A stretch of DNA of 64,000 nt from Burkholderia sp. Leaf177 (GCF_001424345.1 NZ_LMPF01000002.1:1-64000), one strand, 5' to 3'. Counted from the first letter of the stretch, positions 25,271-34,307 are shown. Notes: a model not told the origin generated them from the sequence alone. Program-made: numbers and translations.

Positions 25271-28200
25271 TTAGAAGCCGAACGCAAAACCCGCACCGCC
25301 CGTGGATTCTTCGCCCGTCGTCGAACCACCGATCGTCAGGACCATATTGGTACCGAAGCGTTTCTGGAAGCCGACCGCGATTGCAGCCTTGTCACGATAA
25401 ACACCCGTGCCCGCAGCAAAGCGATTGTCCTTGTCGGAGATTGCTGCCGCGCTGCCCGCCATCATTGCCATCGCGCTGCTCATCGCGCCGACGCTGTTGA
25501 TGTGGTTGTTCTGGATCGACAGGCTGCTGTCCATGTCGGCGCGAAGTGCGTCGGTGTATCCCTTGGACGATTTCACGCCCGTGCTCACGGACTGCTGCAT
25601 CTGGTTCACGTTGACTGCGTCGGTGCCTTCCGTGCCGGCTGCGACATTCGTGATCTGACGTTGACCGCCCGCAGCCGTCGTACCAACGGACACTGAATTC
25701 GCACGATCGGCGACCGAACCCGAGCCGAGCGCAACTGCGTTCTTGGCCGTAGCCGATGAATTCGCTCCCACCGCAACCGCATTCGCGCCGCTCGCCACCG
25801 ACGACGCGCCGGAAGCCACAGCGTTCACGCCGGATGCAACCGCGTTTGCACCCGATGCAACCGAATGCGCGCCGCTCGACGTTGCCGCTTCGGTGTCACG
25901 GTTGCCATCGGCGGAAAACATCGGGTTGTAGGCGCCGTTCGCGAGATTGGTCACCGCGCCGATCATGTCGTTGATCTGCCCCAGGTTCACTGCGTCCATG
26001 CTGCTCGTGCCGGCTGCCACGTTATGCAAAGCCGTACCCGTTGTGTTGCCGTTCCCGAGCGTGGCGTTCGAATAGTCCGGCGTGCCGTCCGCGTTCGTGT
26101 CGTACTTGATCGCGGCGGCGCTCAGCGTGCTTATGCTATTCGATACCGCGTTGAGCTGGCCGACGTTGGCTGCATCGGTCGATGCCGTGCCTGCCGCGAC
26201 GTTCGTGATCTGACGCTCGCTGCCTGCTGCACCAACCGACACCGAGTTGTCCCGATCCGCGACCGAGTTCGAACCGAGCGCAACCGAATTCTTCCCCGAC
26301 GATACCGCCGCGCCGCCGATCGCCACTGAATCCGCGCCGGTTGCCGATGAATCTGCGAGCATCGAGTTCGAGTGGAAGTACTTGATACCGCCGCCATTGC
26401 TGATGCTGTTCGTGAAGTCCTGTAGCGTCTGGAGGTTCTTGTTCGTTGCGTACAGTTGGGAGCCGTTGACGGCGTCCGTGCTGTCTTCTGCCAGACTGCC
26501 GGCTTTAACGTTCGTCAACAAGGTGGGAGCCGCGGCCGATGCACCGCCGAGCGTGATCCGCTCGTAATTCGGCTTACCGTTTTCGTCCGTGTCGTACTTG
26601 ACTGCGAAGCTGCCGAGCGTGCCGAGGTTATCGGAAATACTGGTCAACTGGCCAACGTTGACAGCATCCGTCGATGCTGTACCTGCCGCAACGTTGGTCA
26701 CCTGACGTTCCTTGCCTGCCGCGCCAACCGACACCGAGTTGGCGCGATCGGCGACCGAGTTCGAGCCGAGCGCCACAGCGTTGTTCGCCGATGCAATCGC
26801 CGCGCCGCCGATCGCCACTGAATCCGTGCCCGTCGCTAATGAATCCGCGAGCTTCGAATTCGCATGGAAGTACTTGATGCCGCCGCCGTCACCGATGTTG
26901 CCCGCGAACGTCTCGAGCGAGCCAACGCGCTGATTGGTCGAATACAGTTGCGAGCCGTTGATGGCGTCCGTGCTGGTCGCGCTCACTGCACCCGTGGCAA
27001 CGTTTGAGATCGTCACGAGTTTCGATGTCCCGACGCCACCGAGCGTGATGTGCGACTTGTCGGTTGTGTCGTAGGCGACCTTGTTGCCGAGTTCGGAATC
27101 GATCTTGGTGATCGCGTCGCCAACGGTGGCCGACTGCGCGCCCGCCACGGTGTATGACGGTGGTTGAATCGTGCCGTCAGCGTTGACCTTGGCGCCGCCG
27201 CCGAGCAGCGTGGCCACGTTTTGGAGCTGGGTTACGTTGACCGCGTCGTAGGCTTGCGCGCCGGCTGCGACGTTCGTGATTTGCCGCTGATTCGCGGCTG
27301 AGCCGACTGAAACTGTGTTGGCGCGATCGGTTGCCGAACCGGCGCCCAATGCCATCGAATTCTCAAATGCAGCCGTCGAAGATGCACCCAGCGCAACCGC
27401 GTTGGCTGCCGTCACGGACGACTTCGAGCCAATCGCCACGCCTGCTGCTGCGTTCGTCACAGTGCCGGACAAGTTGACGGAATCATTCGAATTCGAGGTG
27501 CCTGTTCCGCCGTACGGATTGAACGAAAGCGAGCGCGCGGATTTCACTACGGTTCCTTCGTCCGGCGCGAGCAATACGCTCGCGTTCGACGCGCTATCCA
27601 GGGAAACCGCGTTATTACCGATCACGATGGACGACGCGCCCGCGTTGACGATTTGCGAGCCTATCGAGATCGCATCGTTTGCCGTGCTCTGAACGTCGGA
27701 TCCAATGGCGATGGACTCGTTCGGGCCGCTGGATATTGCCTTGTGGCCAATGGCAGTGGTATTGCCGCCACTCGATACGGATTCCGCGCCGATCGCTGTC
27801 GCATTTGCTCCCGACGCAATCGAATCAGGTCCGCTCGAATTGACGTGAAGGTACGTACTCGATGACGTCGTGTTTGCCAGCGCAGAAAGTGCGTCGCCTA
27901 CATTGGTGTAGGTCGTTCCTTTGATCGAATACTTGGGGCCGATAACGGAACCATCGGCGTTAAACGAGCTCGTGCCGCCAAGCGCGCTGACCAGCGGCGT
28001 GAGCTGTCCAACGTTCACGGTGTCCGTACTTTGCGTGCCAGCCGCGACGTTAATGATTTTGCTCGACGATACGTTGACGCCGTTTGTCGAACGCAAAGTC
28101 AGGTTGGAACCTGAAACCGTAGTGCCGGAGCTATCTGCAACCACGCCGTTCGTTCCGCCGGGTCCGCTGCCGTAGAACAAGCCGGACGACAAATTGCCCG

Positions 28201-28546
28201 CCCAGACTCCACCTTCGCTGATGCCATTTTGCGACGTCAAATAAGCGAGGCGCGATCCGGAGACCGCCGTGAAGGCGGGGCTCCAGGCGCCACACGCTTG
28301 CATATCGGAGCCAGCTCTTGAGCACGTATCAATACCATCGGTCTCGCTGCCCAGATACGCTATGTTCTGCGCGAACGCGTCGACTGGGGACATCATGCCT
28401 ATGGTCGCTCCGATTGCCACCGAGGTTGATGCGAGCGTGATCGAAATTCGGTTTTTAGACGTTTTTCCCTGCGCCGGACTGTTTTCCGACACCGCGACCC
28501 ATGTGCCGATTGATTCATTCCAAACCGATTTATAAACCTTATTCAT
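25271..28546 (-). CDS. trimeric autotransporter adhesin (YadA/Hia type)
   Basis: This 1091-residue type Vc secreted adhesin opens with an extended signal region (MNKVYKSVWNESIGTWVAVSE), then a hydrophobic core cut near DAFA|QN. Collagen-like YadA head repeats (xxAVAxGxxS pattern such as SVASGANAVASG and NAVALGSNSVA) alternate with neck motifs (ITNVAAGTxxxDAVNVxQL), each present several times. The last 70 residues are the YadA beta-barrel anchor (from FAAGTGVYRDKAAIAVGF, ending in aromatic GFAFGF). It attaches to surfaces or host cells as a trimer. AGGA lies 7 nt before the ATG. Two modules are near copies (see the repeats), a sign of recombinational growth. Confidence 0.95.
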   Translation of the reverse strand: MNKVYKSVWNESIGTWVAVSENSPAQGKTSKNRISITLASTSVAIGATIGMMSPVDAFAQNIAYLGSETDGIDTCSRAGSDMQACGAWSPAFTAVSGSRLAYLTSQNGISEGGVWAGNLSSGLFYGSGPGGTNGVVADSSGTTVSGSNLTLRSTNGVNVSSSKIINVAAGTQSTDTVNVGQLTPLVSALGGTSSFNADGSVIGPKYSIKGTTYTNVGDALSALANTTSSSTYLHVNSSGPDSIASGANATAIGAESVSSGGNTTAIGHKAISSGPNESIAIGSDVQSTANDAISIGSQIVNAGASSIVIGNNAVSLDSASNASVLLAPDEGTVVKSARSLSFNPYGGTGTSNSNDSVNLSGTVTNAAAGVAIGSKSSVTAANAVALGASSTAAFENSMALGAGSATDRANTVSVGSAANQRQITNVAAGAQAYDAVNVTQLQNVATLLGGGAKVNADGTIQPPSYTVAGAQSATVGDAITKIDSELGNKVAYDTTDKSHITLGGVGTSKLVTISNVATGAVSATSTDAINGSQLYSTNQRVGSLETFAGNIGDGGGIKYFHANSKLADSLATGTDSVAIGGAAIASANNAVALGSNSVADRANSVSVGAAGKERQVTNVAAGTASTDAVNVGQLTSISDNLGTLGSFAVKYDTDENGKPNYERITLGGASAAAPTLLTNVKAGSLAEDSTDAVNGSQLYATNKNLQTLQDFTNSISNGGGIKYFHSNSMLADSSATGADSVAIGGAAVSSGKNSVALGSNSVADRDNSVSVGAAGSERQITNVAAGTASTDAANVGQLNAVSNSISTLSAAAIKYDTNADGTPDYSNATLGNGNTTGTALHNVAAGTSSMDAVNLGQINDMIGAVTNLANGAYNPMFSADGNRDTEAATSSGAHSVASGANAVASGVNAVASGASSVASGANAVAVGANSSATAKNAVALGSGSVADRANSVSVGTTAAGGQRQITNVAAGTEGTDAVNVNQMQQSVSTGVKSSKGYTDALRADMDSSLSIQNNHINSVGAMSSAMAMMAGSAAAISDKDNRFAAGTGVYRDKAAIAVGFQKRFGTNMVLTIGGSTTGEESTGGAGFAFGF
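26152..26397 (-). repeat. internal adhesin module, copy 2
   Basis: This encodes GGGIKYFHSNSMLADSSATG through the neck ending in NVGQL. It is closely similar to 26645-26890, with a period of about 491 bp. The intervening DNA encodes a stalk segment. Confidence 0.7.
26645..26890 (-). repeat. internal adhesin module, copy 1
   Basis: This encodes GGGIKYFHANSKLADSLATG through the neck ending in NVGQL and differs from copy 2 at only about one residue in six. Such head-neck modules are substrates for length variation. Confidence 0.7.
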
Positions 28547-28964
28547 TTTGCATTCCTGCGTAGAGTTGATCTGGATCCAGGACGTGAACTTGCAGAAAGA
28601 ATTCGTTGGATCTGCATGTCGAGTCGGCGCCGGTGTCGAATCCGAACGGACCCGAAAATGGCTGCGTGGAAAAGGTTTGAACTCTACTTACGGAGCTGTA
28701 ATGCCCTAATGAGAAAGGTCCTAATTCAGTTGTGGGTGCAATTTAAACAACACCTTGGAAAGCCGGTTTGCTTTGGATATATCGAACAATAAGAGCGACT
28801 AAGAATTATCGAGCTATCGGCTGAATCGTTTGAATGGTTAAAAAGCGTTTCGGTCGTTGCAGAGCATCTGGATGACGCACACATGCAAGCCCAATTCTCA
28901 ACTCATGTCACAATTTGTTTGATCCTATTGCGCTACTCATCACTTGCTTACGGAAATATCGTTC
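28547..28964. other. 418-bp AT-richer intergenic region upstream of the adhesin
   Basis: The region lies between the divergent adhesin and UPF0303 genes and is visibly richer in A and T than the coding sequence. It contains a 10-bp palindrome CTGGATCCAG at 28571-28580, about 25 nt before the adhesin start codon, in its leader. No gene or clear promoter pair is seen. Confidence 0.5.
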
Positions 28965-29468
28965 ATGAATATTGCTCAAGATCTGCAGACCATCGCGCTA
29001 CAAGAGAAGACTCTTGTGTTTCCCCACTTCGATTCCGACCGCGCATGGCAGATCGGCTCGCAGCTTCGCGAGATGGCGGTGGCGCGTGGCGCCGCGATGG
29101 TGATCGATGTTCGAACCTTCGGCCAGCCGCTCTTTTTCGCGGCCCTCGATGGCACCACGCCCGATAACGTCCGATGGGCGCAGCGCAAGGCGCGCACGGT
29201 CGAGCACTTCCGTGTGAGTTCGTACGCTGTCGGCCTTGGCTTGCAACAGGCATCAACAACGCTCGCCGATAAATACAGTCTTCCCGCCGCCGAGTTCGCT
29301 TCGCATGGCGGCGCGTTTCCGCTGACTGTGAAGGGGGCGGGCGTGATTGGGGTGGTGACGGTGTCTGGCTTACCGCAGCGCAAGGATCACGAGTTCGTGG
29401 TTGAAGCGCTGTGCGCGGTGCTCGGGCACGACGCAAGCACGCTCGCGTTTCAATCGGACAAGGTGTAA
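28965..29468 (+). CDS. UPF0303 / GlcG-HbpS family protein
   Basis: The 167-residue cytosolic protein belongs to the DUF336 (GlcG/HbpS-like) family, UPF0303 branch. It opens [20 protein letters not shown] and ends with a haem-degrading-domain-like fold ([24 protein letters not shown]). Relatives bind haem or small ligands, but the function of UPF0303 is unproven. An ATG at 28944 would add seven residues. The stop codon is 3 bp before the SMR transporter gene, implying co-translation. Confidence 0.82.
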   Translation: MNIAQDLQTIALQEKTLVFPHFDSDRAWQIGSQLREMAVARGAAMVIDVRTFGQPLFFAALDGTTPDNVRWAQRKARTVEHFRVSSYAVGLGLQQASTTLADKYSLPAAEFASHGGAFPLTVKGAGVIGVVTVSGLPQRKDHEFVVEALCAVLGHDASTLAFQSDKV

Positions 29469-29471
29469 GCA

Positions 29472-29810
29472 ATGCGCATTTCGGCTTATGCGCTGCTTGC
29501 CATCGCTATCGTGGCCGAGGTCGTGGCGACATCGGCTTTGCGGGCATCGGAGGGGTTTTCCCGGCTCGTGCCGTCCGTGATCGTGGTGATCGGCTACAGC
29601 ATTTCGTTTTATCTGCTTTCGCTCACGCTGAAGTCGTTGCCGGTCGGCATTGTCTATGCCGTCTGGTCAGGAGCGGGCATTGTGTTGATCACGCTCGTCG
29701 CCGCGCTTCTCTTCAAGCAAATCCCCGATCTGCCCGCCGTGCTCGGCATGGGCCTGATCGTGGCGGGCGTGATCGTGCTGAACGTGTTTTCGAAGGTCAG
29801 CCCGCATTAG
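29472..29810 (+). CDS. SMR-family small multidrug efflux protein
   Basis: The 112-residue four-helix protein has the essential glutamate in helix 1 ([17 protein letters not shown], Glu16) and the signature [13 protein letters not shown] in helix 3, so it is of the EmrE/QacE type. It exchanges protons for cationic drugs or metabolites across the inner membrane as a dimer. It is 3 bp downstream of the UPF0303 gene. The W-S-G motif favours the EmrE branch over the guanidinium-exporting SugE/Gdx branch, though substrates are unknown. Confidence 0.9.
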   Translation: MRISAYALLAIAIVAEVVATSALRASEGFSRLVPSVIVVIGYSISFYLLSLTLKSLPVGIVYAVWSGAGIVLITLVAALLFKQIPDLPAVLGMGLIVAGVIVLNVFSKVSPH

Positions 29811-29836
29811 CCGCTGACCGTGGCGGCCGACTGGAC

Positions 29837-30193
29837 CTAGTTGCAACGAACGACCATCGAACGATTTTTTACATTTGCCGAGATCACGTTCGTGATGCCG
29901 CCGCCCGTTGGACCGCCTTCCTCGTTGTCCTTCGATACGATCGTGTAACCCGTCGCGCCGCATTTGTCGCCGGCCATGACGTAGCAGCTTGCCCACGTGG
30001 TGCTGGCGTCCGCGCCGCTGCAGTTGATGGCGTAGCCGGATTGTCCGTCGGGAAGATGGATCAGGGATGCATCGTTGGACGATGCACAGCCGCCAAGACT
30101 GAACACGCCCGCGGTGCAAAGTGCGAGACCCGCGGTCTGCATTGCCCGCGCGATATTTCTGTTAGGCGTCATGCGCCATGCAAATAACGTCAT
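29837..30193 (-). CDS. small lipoprotein
   Basis: The 118-residue product has a lipobox LGGC with the acylated cysteine at residue 36 when counted from the ATG at 30193. That ATG follows AAAGGAA at a good spacing, but a start seven codons later (30172) would give a more typical lipoprotein signal. The mature part has four more cysteines (INCSGADASTTWASCYV, DKCGATGY, VRCN), suggesting disulfides. No domain is recognised. A perfect FNR/Anr box lies 84 bp upstream. Confidence 0.7.
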   Translation of the reverse strand: MTLFAWRMTPNRNIARAMQTAGLALCTAGVFSLGGCASSNDASLIHLPDGQSGYAINCSGADASTTWASCYVMAGDKCGATGYTIVSKDNEEGGPTGGGITNVISANVKNRSMVVRCN

Positions 30194-30276
30194 TCTGTTC
30201 CTTTGTGACCAGTGGCCGAGTCGTTTCCTGGCCGCATTTTCCCACACGCCAGTACCGGCGGGAAAAAGCTCTGTCT

Positions 30277-30290
30277 TTGATGCACATCAA
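30277..30290. promoter_or_regulatory. FNR/Anr-type binding site
   Basis: TTGAT-GCAC-ATCAA matches the FNR/Anr consensus TTGAT-N4-ATCAA at all ten fixed positions. It sits between the lipoprotein gene (minus strand, 84 bp away) and the small-gene set beginning at 30482, so it could control either. Regulation by oxygen is inference. Confidence 0.65.
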
Positions 30291-30481
30291 ACAACATTTA
30301 AAACGAGGCTGGCGCGGGCCTTGCGCAAGTTAAAGCAGTCGTATCTTTTCACATCCGTCTTTGCACGAGTGTCGGAAGAAAATGCAACTGGATGCAACCA
30401 GCGAGAACTATTTGCGGGGCATCGCACCTTACGGTATTGATGGACATCGAAAAGACGTTTAAAAACTAAGAGAGGACAACC

Positions 30482-30742
30482 ATGGCAGAACGCGTTACAG
30501 GCCCGTATCGGGGGTATTACATCAGTGCTGCAGCACGCCTGACACCATCGCCGGAGCAAGGCAACGAGCTCATTTACGTGGGTACGGTCAGTGTTGCGCA
30601 GGGCGACCCGGACAACGTGCACCGCTTCGAGACCATGGTCGATCTCGGCGATTCTCAGCGCTTTGCGACGGAGGACGACGCACTCGGCCGGGTCGAGGAG
30701 GCAGCGCGCGTCTACATTGACAAGTTGCTGCAAAACGCCTGA
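30482..30742 (+). CDS. conserved-looking small protein of unknown function
   Basis: The 86-residue protein (MAERVTGPYRGYYISAAA start) is soluble, with an N-terminal beta-like half (GYYISAAARL, LIYVGTVSVAQ) and a C-terminal helix (DDALGRVEEAARVYIDKLL). The ATG follows GAGAGGA. Its TGA overlaps the next start codon (TGATG), so the two are coupled. I do not recognise the family. The nearby Anr-type site hints at low-oxygen expression. Confidence 0.65.
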   Translation: MAERVTGPYRGYYISAAARLTPSPEQGNELIYVGTVSVAQGDPDNVHRFETMVDLGDSQRFATEDDALGRVEEAARVYIDKLLQNA

Positions 30743-31110
30743 TGCGCACGCTCAACATCCGTCACCCGGCAATGCGCTGCGTGGCCGAGGCGTTGCTAGA
30801 TCTTTTCCCCAGCGGCGCGGATATCAGCGAAATCGGCACAGACGCGAAGCCCTGTCTTTTCGTGAGCTGGCGCACGAGCGGCACAGCCGGACAGCCGGGC
30901 AATATTGCGTGGGGCGTGCACTATCGTTTCGATGCCGAAGCGCTGAGTCTTTTCGATCTCGCTCCCGAACCCGCCCAGCAGCGGTTTTGCGAACAGGTGA
31001 GGGACATAAGCCGTCACCTCAAGTTCGATTACGCCGACCCGGATGCGCTTTCGCTGAAGATCGTGGAGGTCGAGGCCGAGATGGTCCGCGAGTGCATGAG
31101 CGCAGCATAG
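30742..31110 (+). CDS. hypothetical protein coupled to the preceding gene
   Basis: The 122-residue soluble protein begins MRTLNIRHPAMRCVAEALLD. It has no signal peptide, shows beta-alpha alternation (IAWGVHYRFDAEAL) and ends in an acidic helix (SLKIVEVEAEMVRECM). Its ATG shares one base with the stop codon of the upstream gene. No family is recognised with confidence. Confidence 0.65.
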   Translation: MRTLNIRHPAMRCVAEALLDLFPSGADISEIGTDAKPCLFVSWRTSGTAGQPGNIAWGVHYRFDAEALSLFDLAPEPAQQRFCEQVRDISRHLKFDYADPDALSLKIVEVEAEMVRECMSAA

Positions 31111-31192
31111 CGCGGTGCAGCGCCGGGGTAGACCGCTTCCGTGCGCTGCGAGTACTATCGATTTTCGTTTTCGTTCTGGGTCTGAGGCAATC

Positions 31193-31477
31193 ATGAACAT
31201 CCAGTTTCCGGCCGACGCGCCCGCCTATCGCGATACCAATCTCACCGTAGTTTTTCCTGCGCTTGTCGACGGCGAGCGTGTGCCGTGCGCAATTTCCGTA
31301 GAAGCTTTAGAAGATCATTTCGGCGTGGAAAGCTACGACAGCTACGGCTGGATTCGCGCCTTCGACGCCGCCCGCCCGAAAATCGAAGCGGTGGCGCGCG
31401 AGCATTTATCGATCACGCGAGGCGCGCCGGTCCTGCTGAAAAGCGGGCATTTTCCTCCCGGCGCAGTGTCCTCCTGA
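31193..31477 (+). CDS. DUF1488 family protein
   Basis: The 94-residue protein shows the DUF1488 pattern: MNIQFPADAPAYRD, then VVFPALVDGERVPCAISVEALEDHFG (residues 18-43) and a C-terminal helix with REHLSIT. GAGG precedes the ATG. The family is common in beta- and gamma-proteobacteria and its function is unknown. It follows the two small unknown genes on the same strand after 82 bp. Confidence 0.8.
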   Translation: MNIQFPADAPAYRDTNLTVVFPALVDGERVPCAISVEALEDHFGVESYDSYGWIRAFDAARPKIEAVAREHLSITRGAPVLLKSGHFPPGAVSS

Positions 31478-31529
31478 ACACCGTTCAGGTTTGAATTGAC
31501 TTGAGCGCCATCTCGCGGAAAATGCGCGA

Positions 31530-32156
31530 ATGGCCAGTTCCAAACCTCTTCTGTCCGATCAGCCGCTACTTCGCGGCCATATTCTCGACGCCGCGCGTGC
31601 AATCGTCGTGCGCCATGGATTCGATGCGCTGTCCATGCGCAAGCTCGCGAACGTGGTCGGCTACTCGCCGGCATCGCTTTATCTTCATTTTCCAGGACGC
31701 GATGCAATTGCCCACGCGCTCGGCGCCGAAGGTCACGGCAAGCTGCTTGCCGCGCTGCATTCGTGCGATTCGACTTCGGATCCGGTCGAGCGCGTCAGGT
31801 CGATGGCGCGCGTGTATGTCGAGTTTGGAAAAGCAAATCCGGTGGTGTATCGGCTGATATATATGCAGAACGCCGCTTATACCGAAGCTATATTTAGTGA
31901 CGCGGCAACGGCCGGCGAGACCGCGCTTTCCGTGTTTTCAGACGCGTTGATTTCGCTTGGACCTTCGGCCAGATCAGCGCCGCTTTCAGCAGACACCTTA
32001 TGGGTGGCTTTGCATGGCATCGTGTCACTGAGTTTGACTGCTTCCAAGTATTTATCCGCGCCAACCGACGCGCTTATCGATTCAGCGCTGGATCTCTGTT
32101 TGTTTGGCGTCAAGAAAAAACCCGTGCGCCGACCCGCTAATGCACGCGCTGGCTGA
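31530..32156 (+). CDS. TetR-family transcriptional regulator
   Basis: The 208-residue protein has a TetR N-terminal DNA-binding domain (residues 15-62: ILDAARAIVVRHGFDALSMR, then KLANVVGYSPASLYLHF) and a helical ligand-binding part that resembles the WHG-type C-terminal domain (ARVYVEFGKANPVVYRLIYM). It lies 53 bp upstream of the hydroxyisobutyryl-CoA hydrolase gene on the same strand, so it may regulate that gene and itself. The ligand is unknown. Confidence 0.88.
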   Translation: MASSKPLLSDQPLLRGHILDAARAIVVRHGFDALSMRKLANVVGYSPASLYLHFPGRDAIAHALGAEGHGKLLAALHSCDSTSDPVERVRSMARVYVEFGKANPVVYRLIYMQNAAYTEAIFSDAATAGETALSVFSDALISLGPSARSAPLSADTLWVALHGIVSLSLTASKYLSAPTDALIDSALDLCLFGVKKKPVRRPANARAG

Positions 32157-32209
32157 CGATCGCCGCCATACTTTCCAGCGCCACCGAATCCACCGAACCC
32201 CTATCTGAT

Positions 32210-33316
32210 ATGACCGAGACAATCGAAGAAATCCGTATCGAACGTGCGCAAGGTATTGGTTTTATCGCGCTGAACCGGCCGAAGGCGCTCAACGCGCTTT
32301 CCACGCCAATGATCCACGCCATCCATCGCGCGCTCGAATCCTGGCGCGACGATGAATCGGTGCACGCAGTGGTCATCTACAGCCCGCATCCGCGTGCGTT
32401 TTGCGCGGGCGGCGATATTCGCTTCCTGTACCAGTCGGCGAAGGCGGGTGAGCAAGCTGCCATCGACGAATTTTTCACCGATGAATACGTGCTGAACCAC
32501 GCGATTTTCACGTATCCGAAGCCGTATATTGCGTTGCTCAACGGCGTGGTGATGGGCGGCGGAATGGGGATTTCCCAGGGCGCGCGGCATACGGGCGGTT
32601 TGCGTGTCGTGACCGAGTCCACGCGGATGGCGATGCCCGAGACGCGTATCGGTTTGTTTCCGGACGTCGGCGTGAGCTGGTTTCTCGCGCGCACGCCCGG
32701 CGCCATCGGGCGATATCTGGCGGCGACGAGCGCGACCATCGACGCCGCCGATGCCCTCTACGCCAATCTTGCCGATGTCTATATGGACGAGGCCGCGCTC
32801 GCCGGTCTCGTGGATACGCTCAAGCAGAAAAGCTTTGCGTCGGGCGCCGACGTGGTGAGATTTATTGAAGGGGAAGGGCGAGCGGACGCGGGAAAGACGA
32901 GCGAACTCGAGGCGAATCGCGCGTACATCGATGCGCATTTTGCGTCGGGAAATGGCGCGGCGTGCCTGAAGTCGCTGGAGAACACCACGAACGCCGCCGA
33001 ACGTGAATGGGCGACGCATACGGCGGCCGAGTTACGTGAGCGTTCGCCGTTGTCTATCGATATATCGCTGGAACTGATCGACCGCGCCAAGACCTCGACC
33101 ATGGCCGAGACGCTCAGGCGCGACCTCGGCCTGACGCGTGCAACGTTCGATCATGGTGACGTGATGGAAGGCATCCGGGCGCGCATTGTCGATAAAGACA
33201 ATCAACCCATCTGGAAAGTGACGCGCGTGGAGGACGTGACGCGTGAGGAGGTGCTGCGGATGTACGAAAGTCCGTGGACCGTCGCCGATCATCCGCTTGC
33301 TCGTTTGGTGGATTAA
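32210..33316 (+). CDS. 3-hydroxyisobutyryl-CoA hydrolase
   Basis: The 368-residue crotonase-fold enzyme is of the length and type of 3-hydroxyisobutyryl-CoA hydrolases, which release 3-hydroxyisobutyrate in valine breakdown. It has AFCAGGDIRFLY (residues 63-74), the oxyanion-hole stretch NGVVMGGGMGIS (residues 111-122) and MPETRIGLFPDVG with the catalytic Glu near 144. The C-terminal extension beyond residue 250 separates it from ordinary enoyl-CoA hydratases (about 260 residues). Its stop overlaps that of the convergent membrane-protein gene. A general enoyl-CoA hydratase/isomerase label is the alternative. Confidence 0.87.
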   Translation: MTETIEEIRIERAQGIGFIALNRPKALNALSTPMIHAIHRALESWRDDESVHAVVIYSPHPRAFCAGGDIRFLYQSAKAGEQAAIDEFFTDEYVLNHAIFTYPKPYIALLNGVVMGGGMGISQGARHTGGLRVVTESTRMAMPETRIGLFPDVGVSWFLARTPGAIGRYLAATSATIDAADALYANLADVYMDEAALAGLVDTLKQKSFASGADVVRFIEGEGRADAGKTSELEANRAYIDAHFASGNGAACLKSLENTTNAAEREWATHTAAELRERSPLSIDISLELIDRAKTSTMAETLRRDLGLTRATFDHGDVMEGIRARIVDKDNQPIWKVTRVEDVTREEVLRMYESPWTVADHPLARLVD

Positions 33317-33738
33317 TCCGCGTCGCTGCCGGCTGTGAAGGCGCGCATGAAAACGAGTGCGCCCCAGCCCCACATCGCGTTCGATGCAAATCCGAGCGCC
33401 AGTCGCGGCATCATGTTGCCGCTTGGCCAGACGCCGCGCAGCGGATCGAACACGAACACGCTCGCGGCCGTCAGCACGATCCCGCCAAACACCAGGGCGC
33501 CGATCCACGGCGCGGTACGGTCGGGCGCAACGCGCAGCAGCCACGCCATCAAGATGCCGAAAAATCCGCTCCATAAAGCGGCCACGATGAATTCAGGGAT
33601 GCCCAGCGGCAGGAACGGAGCGGTGGAATAACCGGCTACGTCGATAACGCCGGCCGCGTGCAAGATCGCAATTGTCGATTCACGGAAGAACAGGGCGGCG
33701 AGAAAGCCCGCGACGTACGGCAGAATGACTTTTTGCAT
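33313..33738 (-). CDS. four-helix membrane protein of unknown function
   Basis: The 141-residue protein has four predicted membrane helices (near residues 5-28, 45-68, 75-98 and 110-132) with short loops and no signal peptide. It begins MQKVILPYVAGFLAALFF. No family is recognised. Its stop codon overlaps the 3' end of the hydrolase gene by 4 bp on the opposite strand. Confidence 0.7.
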   Translation of the reverse strand: MQKVILPYVAGFLAALFFRESTIAILHAAGVIDVAGYSTAPFLPLGIPEFIVAALWSGFFGILMAWLLRVAPDRTAPWIGALVFGGIVLTAASVFVFDPLRGVWPSGNMMPRLALGFASNAMWGWGALVFMRAFTAGSDAD

Positions 33739-33882
33739 TGAAAAAACACCGCTTGAGACGCGCGTTGCGGCCGCGCCAATTTTTAGAGTGGCGTCATTAT
33801 AGGGTCGGGCATGCCGCGCAATGGTGCAATCGGCGGCGCCTTTGCGGTGGATGCAACGAAGTTCTCGCTATCGATCTAGCGA

Positions 33883-34134
33883 TTACTTGGCGATGGCGTC
33901 GCTGGCCGGATTGTTGTGCAGCATCCGGTCGCTGTTCGCGGGTAACGCCGGCCGTTTGGTTGGCATGTTATCGGGGTTGCTGGGACGTGCGGTGCTCGAA
34001 TCAGGTGCCACCGGCGGTTTGACCATTGAGGCGGAGTCGGCGGGTTTGGCGGACTGGGCTTGTGCTGTAGTCGCTGCAAGCGTTGCCGCTGCGAGGGTAA
34101 GGCCGAGTGAGATTCCAAAAGCGCGGGATTTCAT
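33883..34134 (-). CDS. small secreted protein
   Basis: The 83-residue product has a clear Sec signal peptide (MKSRAFGISLGLTLAAATLA, cut after AQA near residue 27). A short mature part rich in Pro, Ser, Ala and Asn follows, with no cysteines or domain, and is probably disordered. The ATG follows GGAGATACAC. Such small periplasmic proteins are common and largely uncharacterised in Burkholderiaceae. Confidence 0.65.
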   Translation of the reverse strand: MKSRAFGISLGLTLAAATLAATTAQAQSAKPADSASMVKPPVAPDSSTARPSNPDNMPTKRPALPANSDRMLHNNPASDAIAK

Positions 34135-34250
34135 GTGTATCTCCAGGGCGGCGCGCGGTTTGATCGAGCTTGCAAAGCGCTGCCGGTTGCTTTTGTGACA
34201 GCGTGGAGCGGAGAAGATTCGGCTATCGATAAATTCTTGCGCGCAGAAAC

Positions 34251-34286
34251 ACGAAAGCCGCTGCGGATTTTATTCCGGAGCGGCTT
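34251..34286 (-). terminator. probable terminator of tRNA-His
   Basis: On the minus strand AAGCCGCT pairs with AGCGGCTT across a 16-nt loop, with T-rich sequence beyond, about 22 bp past the tRNA. Confidence 0.5.
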
Positions 34287-34307
34287 CGCTTTAACGCTTG
34301 AATCTTT

